Under the pieces are notes generated by a model. That model searched no databases. It was not told the origin of the DNA and saw only the letters and a list, made by a program, of their open reading frames with translations. Position numbers and translations under genes: made by a program. From assembly GCA_020723365.1 (NCBI GenBank), contig DYJB01000094.1:1-10426 (forward strand): 10,426 bases of DNA, written 5' to 3'. Below are positions 5,567 through 10,426 of this stretch, piece by piece. The stretch is from Candidatus Aquidulcis sp. GTDB lineage: Bacteria; Chloroflexota; Anaerolineae; Anaerolineales; E44-bin32. Every line of letters begins with the position of its first letter. Position 1 is the stretch's first letter.

Positions 5567-6489
5567 GCCGTCCACTCGCCCAGGCGCTCGATTTCCAGCT
5601 CCAGCTCCACTCCCGCGACCCGGCGCACTTCCTCCCGCGCCGTTTCGATCAACGTCCAGACATCGGCTGCCGTGGCTCCGCCAAGGTTGACGAAGAAGTT
5701 GGCGTGCAGGCTGCTAACTTCAGCCGCGCCCTGCCGCCTTCCCTTCATTCCAGCTTGCTCGAGCAGCCGCCCGGCGTGTTCACCCGGCGGGTTCTTGAAC
5801 AGCGATCCCCACGAGGCGCCCGGCGGCTGGGTGCGCTGACGTTGTCCGGCGATCTCAGCCACCCGCTGCTGCAGGCCCTCCCGGCCCTCGTGCCGCAGTG
5901 CAAACGTACCGGCCAGGACCACCGCCTCGCCCGGATGACTCTTCAGCCACGAACTGCGATAGGCGTAGCCCAGCCGGTCCGCCGGCCATGCCTCCTGGCG
6001 GTCGGGACGTTGCAAGATGTCGGCCACCATGAGCGCCTGGGACACTTCGCCCCCGAAGGCACCGGCGTTGCCCACAATGGCGCCCCCGACCGTCCCGGGA
6101 AGGGTGGTTGCCCACTCGATCCCCGCCAGGCCGCGTTCGACGGCACGGCGGGCGACGGAGCCAAAGGAGGCGCCCGACTCGGCCGTCACCGTCACGGCTG
6201 AAGCCGACTCTGAGAATTGCACTTCCTTGGCCTGATTGAGCACCACCGCTCCTCGAACTCCCGCATCTGAGACCAGCACGTTCGACCCGCCGCCCAGGAT
6301 CCGGAATTCGAGCCCCAGATCCCACAGCCTCCGGCAGGCGTCCCCCAGCTCCTCGGCTGAGCGGACCGCCACCAGGAAGTCCGCCGGGCCGCCGATCCGG
6401 GCAGAGGTGTACGGGGCGAGCGGGATGCCCTCCCGCAGCCGCCGACCGAACGCCTGACGCAGCCCCTGGCGGGCCTCGGCCGAGATCAC
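5563..6489 (-). CDS. murB: UDP-N-acetylenolpyruvoylglucosamine reductase
   Basis: A cytoplasmic FAD enzyme of 308 residues that reduces UDP-GlcNAc-enolpyruvate to UDP-MurNAc with NADPH. FAD-binding motifs are YTSARIGGPADF at 27-38, LGGGSNVLVSD at 65-75 and TTLPGTVGGAIVGNAGAFGGE at 128-148. YRSSWLK at 177-183 carries the conserved arginine. WGSLFKNP at 227-234 has the catalytic serine (S229), and SSLHANFFVN at 259-268 precedes the acidic C-terminal segment LELEIERLGEW. Length and motif spacing fit the shorter type II enzymes. The GTG at 6489 overlaps the stop of the small upstream gene as GTGA; AAGG lies about 10 nt upstream, so translation probably depends on coupling. The stop overlaps the ddl start. 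Confidence 0.97.
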   Translation of the reverse strand: MISAEARQGLRQAFGRRLREGIPLAPYTSARIGGPADFLVAVRSAEELGDACRRLWDLGLEFRILGGGSNVLVSDAGVRGAVVLNQAKEVQFSESASAVTVTAESGASFGSVARRAVERGLAGIEWATTLPGTVGGAIVGNAGAFGGEVSQALMVADILQRPDRQEAWPADRLGYAYRSSWLKSHPGEAVVLAGTFALRHEGREGLQQRVAEIAGQRQRTQPPGASWGSLFKNPPGEHAGRLLEQAGMKGRRQGAAEVSSLHANFFVNLGGATAADVWTLIETAREEVRRVAGVELELEIERLGEWTA

Positions 6490-6659
6490 AAGCGGCGTAC
6501 CTTCTCGATCAGCCGGGTCACGACCTGGCGTTCGGGCAAGCCATCCAGGTCGAGCGCCAGCCCGCCTGTCTGCCCGGGATTGGCGGCTTTCTTGGCCGCC
6601 AAGCGCAGCTTGAGCTCCATGCGTCGGTCCATTTCGAATACCCGCTTGTCCTTGCTCAT
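6486..6659 (-). CDS. Small basic protein of unknown function between murC and murB
   Basis: I do not recognise this 57-residue protein. It starts MSKDKRVFEMDRRMELKLRL and ends LPERQVVTRLIEKVRRL. Residues 1-26 and 43-57 are charged and could form basic amphipathic helices, joined by a Gly/Asp/Leu stretch (PGQTGGLALDLDGLP, 28-42). There is no signal peptide, membrane segment or cysteine. Evidence that it is a gene: AGGAGG at 6669-6664 sits 4 nt before the ATG, the start lies 8 nt after the murC stop, and the stop overlaps the murB start as GTGA, exactly as for its neighbours. It may modulate wall synthesis or the divisome, or serve mainly to couple murB translation to murC. Both are guesses from position. 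Confidence 0.72.
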   Translation of the reverse strand: MSKDKRVFEMDRRMELKLRLAAKKAANPGQTGGLALDLDGLPERQVVTRLIEKVRRL

Positions 6660-6663
6660 GGCC

Positions 6664-6669
6664 CCTCCT
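6664..6669 (-). promoter_or_regulatory. Ribosome-binding site of the 57-residue gene
   Basis: A full AGGAGG overlapping the murC stop codon, 4 nt before the ATG at 6659. A consensus site here argues that the short frame is translated. Confidence 0.65.
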
Positions 6670-8023
6670 ACCGGTCTGTAGCCCGGTGGGCTAGCAAGTC
6701 CTTGCCCACCTGGTTGGCATCGCCGGCGCTCAGCGTGACGACGACTGCGCCGGGTTTCACCTCGGCTTCGAGCACCCCGCGCGCCGCCTCCAGGCTTGGC
6801 ACGTAACGCGCCTGTGGGTGCGACATCTTCTCGACCAGCAGCCGCCCGCTCGTAACGCCGTCGGGCTGTTCGCGGGCGGCGAAGATCTCCGTCACCAGCA
6901 CTCGATCGGCGTCGCCGAAAGCGCCGGCGAAGTCCTCCATCAGCGTGCGCGTCCTTGAGTAGGTGTGCGGCTGAAAGACGGCCCACACCGTCGCCTGCGG
7001 GAAGCGCTGGCGGACGGCCTGCAGCGTCGCCCGTATCTCGCTCGGGTGATGGGCGTAGTCATCGATGACCGTCACGCCGCCCGCCTCACCAAGCACCTCG
7101 AAGCGCCGGCCGACCCCGTGAAACGAGGCCAGCGCCGTGGCGGCGGTTGCATGAGCGATGCCAAGCTGGTCGGCCGCCACGAGCGCCCCGAGGGCGTTCA
7201 GGACGTTGTGCCGGCCCGGAAGCCCCAGGCTGACGGTCCCGAGCCTCAGGCCTTGCCGCCAGACGGCGAAATCTGTACCTCCCGCCCCGTTGGGCTTCAG
7301 CTCACGGGCGGACCAATCGGCCGGTTCGTCGATGGCATACGTCGACCGCCGCAGGCCGGCCAGAGCCAGGGCCGCCGCGCCCGGATCGTCGGCGCAGAGG
7401 ATCAGCAGGTCCTGTACCTGGCCGGCGAAGGTCTCGAAGGCGGAGCGGAAGTCGGCCGGCGTCGGGTAGCAGTCGGGGTGGTCGTGCTCGATGTTCGTCA
7501 CCACCGCCACCGACGGGTGCAGGCCGAGGAACGCCCGGTCGTACTCATCCGCCTCGACGATGAACTCGATGCCCTTGCCCGCTCGGGCGTTCGTCCCCAG
7601 GTCGACGGCCACGCCGCCGAGGATGAAGGTGGGGTCGCGCCCGGCCTGCGACAGGATCCAGGCGATCATGGCCGTCGTCGTCGACTTGCCGTGCGTGCCC
7701 GCCACGGCCACCGTGCGGTAGCCGGCGGTCAGTTCGCCGAAGTAGGCCTCGCGCCGCACGACGGGAATGCGAGCCTGGTGGGCGGCGAGGATTTCCGGGT
7801 TGTCCTGGGCCACAGCCGATGAGGCGAGCACCAGGCGCGCTCCGACGACGTTGGCGGCGGCGTGCCCGTAGGTCACCGGAATCCCCAGCGCCTCAAGGGC
7901 ACGGGCGTAGTCGGACGGCGCCTGGTCCGATCCGGACACCGCCTCACCCCGCTCGTGCAGCACGCGTGCGATTGCCGACAAGCCCGTGCCTCCAATGCCC
8001 ACCACGTGGATGCGCCCGCTCAT
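6668..8023 (-). CDS. murC: UDP-N-acetylmuramate--L-alanine ligase
   Basis: The Mur ligase of 451 residues that adds L-alanine to UDP-MurNAc with ATP, the first step of stem-peptide assembly. The N-terminal Rossmann-like domain begins VVGIGGTGLSAIARVL at 7-22, with SGSD at 30-33. The ATP-binding loop is GTHGKSTTT at 109-117. EADEYD at 157-162 and NIEHDHPD at 177-184 mark the central domain and metal and substrate contacts. The C-terminal domain has IDDYAHHPSEI at 320-330 and FQPHTYSRT at 350-358, typical of MurC rather than MurD, MurE or MurF. The ATG at 8023 overlaps the preceding stop as ATGA; the upstream open frame to 8485 is a shadow of the CvpA-like gene. Length is normal and no motif is missing. 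Confidence 0.98.
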   Translation of the reverse strand: MSGRIHVVGIGGTGLSAIARVLHERGEAVSGSDQAPSDYARALEALGIPVTYGHAAANVVGARLVLASSAVAQDNPEILAAHQARIPVVRREAYFGELTAGYRTVAVAGTHGKSTTTAMIAWILSQAGRDPTFILGGVAVDLGTNARAGKGIEFIVEADEYDRAFLGLHPSVAVVTNIEHDHPDCYPTPADFRSAFETFAGQVQDLLILCADDPGAAALALAGLRRSTYAIDEPADWSARELKPNGAGGTDFAVWRQGLRLGTVSLGLPGRHNVLNALGALVAADQLGIAHATAATALASFHGVGRRFEVLGEAGGVTVIDDYAHHPSEIRATLQAVRQRFPQATVWAVFQPHTYSRTRTLMEDFAGAFGDADRVLVTEIFAAREQPDGVTSGRLLVEKMSHPQARYVPSLEAARGVLEAEVKPGAVVVTLSAGDANQVGKDLLAHRATDR

Positions 8024-8553
8024 ACGAACACAACGATGATGAAGACGAAGACCACCCCGACGGCGAAGTAGATCTGCGGGATGGGCAGCAAACTCGGCGG
8101 CACCCACTTCATCAGCGCGTCGATCGAGGCGCGCAGCGGCGTATCCGGTGCCGGCGGGATCACGAGCGTCGTTGGATACCCGGTCTGGTCCAGGTAGAAG
8201 AACAGCGAGCCGATGAGCAGGTAGCCGTTGAGCGCTCCCAGCACCAGCCCCAGCAGGATTTCCTCCACACGCTCCCGCGCCAGCTTCGGCTGCAGGGCGC
8301 GGATGTTGGGCGTCTGGTAGCCAAAGACGGACAGCAGCACCAGGATGCCGCCGCGCAGCAGGAACTGCGTCAGCTGCGGCTGCAGCTGAAGGGCCGTCGC
8401 GTAGGGGGTGATGTAGTTCTCCAGGATGGCATTGAGGAACAGCCCCAGCACCAGCGCGCTGGTGACCAGCAGCTCCTTCGCCCACCCGCGCATGGCGCCG
8501 ATGATGGCGAAGAGCACCACGAACATCCCGAAGAGGACGGTCAGGCTAACCAT
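8020..8553 (-). CDS. CvpA-family (colicin V production-like) membrane protein
   Basis: An integral membrane protein of 177 residues with about four to five hydrophobic segments (roughly 3-20, 28-44, 65-80, 98-120 and 161-177). The first hairpin carries IIGAMRGWAKELLV (17-30), which matches the 'G..RG..kELl' motif of CvpA, and LGLVLGALNGYLLIGSLFFYL (101-121) resembles its later conserved helix. CvpA proteins are inner-membrane proteins linked to colicin V secretion and envelope homeostasis in E. coli; their molecular activity is unknown. The ATG at 8553 overlaps the murG stop by 8 nt, and the gene's stop overlaps the murC start, so it is co-translated with wall-synthesis enzymes. The family call is moderately sure; a divisome or lipid-II-related role is inference from position. 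Confidence 0.75.
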   Translation of the reverse strand: MVSLTVLFGMFVVLFAIIGAMRGWAKELLVTSALVLGLFLNAILENYITPYATALQLQPQLTQFLLRGGILVLLSVFGYQTPNIRALQPKLARERVEEILLGLVLGALNGYLLIGSLFFYLDQTGYPTTLVIPPAPDTPLRASIDALMKWVPPSLLPIPQIYFAVGVVFVFIIVVFV

Positions 8554-9649
8554 GCGCCTCGGTTCTCCGTCCGGCGGCCCGCTCGAGTTCGGCCGCGATC
8601 ACCGGGGCCGCCTCCGGCCGCGACAGCCGGCGGGCCGCCTCGCTCATGCCCCGCAGCCGCCCGGCATCGCCCAGCAGCGCACGAACCGTCGGCAGGAGCT
8701 CGGCTTCCAGGGCCGCATCCTCGAGCACCACCGCCGCGCCACTGCGGGCCAGGTACTGCGCGTTCAGTCTCTGATAGCGCCAGGCATGCGGGTATGGGAC
8801 GAGCGCGGCCGGCAGCCCGAAGAGCGGCAGCTCGCCCAGCGTCGAGGCGCCTGCCCGAGCGACCGCCAGGTCGGCCGCAGCAAGCGCCAGGCCCATTTCC
8901 TCGTGCAGATAGGCGTGGGGGTGGTAGCGTCGGCCAATGGTCCCCTCCAGGCGTTGGCGAACGGCATCCACGCGGGGCCAGTCGAGCTCCCCGGTCACAT
9001 GCACCACCTGTGCACTCTGCAGCAGCTCCCCCAGGCACGACCAGACGGCCGTGTTGATCGAGCGCGCCCCGCGGCTCCCGCCGGAAACGAGCAGCACCGG
9101 CCCGTCGGGGTCGAGTCCCAGGCGCGCCCGCGCCTCGGCCCGGCCGACAGAGTGCAGGTCGGCCCGCACCGGGTATCCGCTGACGACGACCCGCTGCGAG
9201 GCAGGGTAGAACGGACGCGATTCCTCGGCCGTGACGCACACCGCCGCCGCCCCCCGGCTGACGAACTTGAGTGCCAGCCCGGGCTCGAGATCCGGGACGT
9301 AGACGACCTTTGGACGGCGCCCGGAAGCCAGGGCCACGGGGACACCGACGTAGCCGCCGGTGAAGAGCAGCACATCGGGCTGGAAGCGCGTGATCTCCCG
9401 GCGGGCGGCGGGAACGCCGCGCGCCAGCCGAAGGAGGTTGCCCGGAAGCTGGCGCGGCCCGACGCCGTGAATCCCTGCCGCCGGCACCGCCGTGAAGGCG
9501 ATCCCGGCACGCTGGACCAGGGAGGCTTCCATCCCGCCGACGCCGCCCACCCAGAGCACCTCAGCGCGCGCGCGCAGGGCGGCGACGATGGCTAAGGCGG
9601 GATACACGCCTCCGCCGGTACCGCCAGCCGATACCAACAGTCGCAGCAT
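8546..9649 (-). CDS. murG: MurG-type lipid II synthase (UDP-GlcNAc:lipid I transferase), divergent
   Basis: A GT-B glycosyltransferase of 367 residues, expected to add GlcNAc to lipid I at the inner face of the membrane. The first glycine loop is SAGGTGGGVYPALA at 7-20, FTGGYVGVP is at 96-104, and the second glycine loop VSGGSRGARSIN is at 188-199. The donor site has RAGASTLGE at 265-273 and PYPHAWRYQRLNAQYL at 285-300, so UDP-GlcNAc binding looks intact. Two textbook features are altered: GGTGGH reads GGTGGG, and the HEQN segment is replaced by YVPDLEPG (117-124). The ATG at 9649 places the glycine loop right after the start as in the family; a TTG at 9670 lacks a ribosome-binding site. The start lies inside the ftsW frame. 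Context next to ftsW and murC supports MurG over other GT28 enzymes. Confidence 0.9.
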   Translation of the reverse strand: MLRLLVSAGGTGGGVYPALAIVAALRARAEVLWVGGVGGMEASLVQRAGIAFTAVPAAGIHGVGPRQLPGNLLRLARGVPAARREITRFQPDVLLFTGGYVGVPVALASGRRPKVVYVPDLEPGLALKFVSRGAAAVCVTAEESRPFYPASQRVVVSGYPVRADLHSVGRAEARARLGLDPDGPVLLVSGGSRGARSINTAVWSCLGELLQSAQVVHVTGELDWPRVDAVRQRLEGTIGRRYHPHAYLHEEMGLALAAADLAVARAGASTLGELPLFGLPAALVPYPHAWRYQRLNAQYLARSGAAVVLEDAALEAELLPTVRALLGDAGRLRGMSEAARRLSRPEAAPVIAAELERAAGRRTEAHG

Positions 9650-10426
9650 AGTCGGTCGGTCCCACCTCAAGCGGCTTGCGCCGCGAGATGTTGAGCAGGA
9701 TCCCCGTGGCGGCCAGCGTGCTGGTCAGGTTCGAGCCGCCGTAGGAGAAGAACGGCAGGGCGTTGCCGGCGAACGGCAGCAGCCCCAGGAGCACCGACAT
9801 GTTGATCAGCGCCTGGATGCCGATGTAGAACGTGATGCCGGCCGCCAGGAGCTGGGTCAGCTTGTCGGGCGAGGCTTGCGCGATGCGGAAGCCCCGCACC
9901 ATCAGCAGGGCGAAAAGGGCGATGACCAGCAGGGCGCCCAACAGTCCCAGTTCTTCGCCGATGATGGCGAAGATCGAATCGGTGTGCGGCGCCGGCAGCA
10001 GGCCGAACTTCTCGCGGCTGGCGCCCAGGCCGCGCCCGAAGATCCCACCGGCGTAGAGCGCCTGGAGCGAGTGCTGCACGTGGTAGGAGGCCTTGTCCAC
10101 GTCGATCAGCCCGGCGATGAAGAGATCCCAGCGCGCCCGGCCGGTCTGGGTGACGAGCACCAGGATGTAGCCCACCGCCCCGCCCCCCAGCGTGATGACC
10201 AGCGACTGCGCCGTCTTGGCGCCCGCCAGGTAGAACATCACCAGCGCCACCATGGCGGCCGTGAGCACGACCGAGAGGTCCGGCTGGAGCATGACCAGCC
10301 CATCGACGATGCCCAGGATCATCATCAGCGGCAGGAAGCCGTAGCCCCACTCGGACAGCCGCTCGCCTTTCGACTCCATCCACACGGCCAGGTAGATGAT
10401 CAGCGCCAGCGTGGCCATCTCCGACG
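9561..10426 (-). CDS. ftsW: FtsW, septal peptidoglycan glycosyltransferase, C-terminal part
   Basis: The SEDS-family polymerase of the divisome, cut by the right window edge; about 288 codons remain and the N-terminal membrane segments are missing. The fragment begins SEMATLALIIYLAVW, the family's conserved 'SE.aKl..i.Yla' segment. It continues with LQPDLSVV, then HSLQALYAGGIFGRGLG, then LPAPHTDSIFAIIGEELG, which holds the catalytic aspartate (codon 9980-9978), and LPFFSYGGSNL. Several hydrophobic helices separate these motifs. FtsW polymerises lipid II at the septum together with the transpeptidase FtsI. After the last helix a basic tail (YRRRRVSRLSHRRRPARAR) reads through the murG start and stops at 9561. 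RodA is the alternative, but the dcw position beside murG favours FtsW. Confidence 0.93.
   Translation of the reverse strand, partial: SEMATLALIIYLAVWMESKGERLSEWGYGFLPLMMILGIVDGLVMLQPDLSVVLTAAMVALVMFYLAGAKTAQSLVITLGGGAVGYILVLVTQTGRARWDLFIAGLIDVDKASYHVQHSLQALYAGGIFGRGLGASREKFGLLPAPHTDSIFAIIGEELGLLGALLVIALFALLMVRGFRIAQASPDKLTQLLAAGITFYIGIQALINMSVLLGLLPFAGNALPFFSYGGSNLTSTLAATGILLNISRRKPLEVGPTDYAATVGIGWRYRRRRVSRLSHRRRPARAR

Noticed and set aside
6660..6986. A longer version of the 57-residue protein starting at 6986
   Set aside because: The upstream part is an arginine-rich out-of-frame reading of murC, while the ATG at 6659 has its own AGGAGG.
8024..8485. An N-terminal extension of MurC to 8485
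   Set aside because: It is an alternative-frame shadow of the CvpA-like gene. The ATG at 8023 begins the Rossmann motif and overlaps the preceding stop as ATGA.
9650..9670. A TTG start for murG at 9670, seven codons upstream
   Set aside because: It has no ribosome-binding site, and the family glycine loop begins right after the ATG at 9649.
1..10426. CRISPR arrays, insertion sequences, tRNA or rRNA genes, toxin-antitoxin or defence genes
   Set aside because: I saw no direct-repeat arrays, transposase-like frames, structural RNA motifs or accessory genes. The DNA is almost entirely conserved cell-wall, division and nucleotide-metabolism genes.

Overview
This window is one block of a bacterial cell-wall and cell-division (dcw) cluster. 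Every recognisable gene lies on the minus strand, so transcription runs from the right edge to the left. The DNA is GC-rich throughout. Three things suggest a Chloroflexota bacterium, perhaps Anaerolineae-like: the order ftsZ, nrdR, then a B12-dependent ribonucleotide reductase; the presence of both FtsA and FtsZ; and an unusual MurG. That assignment is inference from gene order and protein character, not from a search.

Layout in transcription order: ftsW (10426 to 9561, its start lies outside the window), murG (9649-8546), a CvpA-like membrane protein gene (8553-8020), murC (8023-6668), an unrecognised 57-residue protein gene (6659-6486), murB (6489-5563), ddl (5566-4463), ftsQ (4466-3549), ftsA (3543-2290) and ftsZ (2227-1127). 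Junctions are very tight: the genes overlap or lie within 8 nt of each other, except for a 62-nt gap before ftsZ. Several are ATGA or GTGA stop/start overlaps, which points to one translationally coupled operon. murB, ftsQ and ftsA appear to start at GTG.

After ftsZ comes a 347-nt intergenic region with GC-rich inverted repeats (one a perfect 15-bp stem), an AT-rich island, and a good extended -10 promoter followed by a leader hairpin for nrdR (779-330). An 83-nt gap then leads to the first 82 codons of a class II ribonucleotide reductase (246 to the left edge). Lipid II and precursor synthesis (MurC, MurB, Ddl, MurG), septal glycan polymerisation (FtsW), the divisome (FtsQ, FtsA, FtsZ) and dNTP supply (NrdR, NrdJ) are therefore packed together.

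Most of this is core housekeeping. I see no CRISPR, mobile element, phage or defence system. The points that deserve a second look are a MurG whose acceptor-side motifs depart from the textbook ones, the small unknown protein between murC and murB, the CvpA-like gene inside the cluster, the 89-nt ftsW/murG coding overlap, and the regulatory structures around nrdR.
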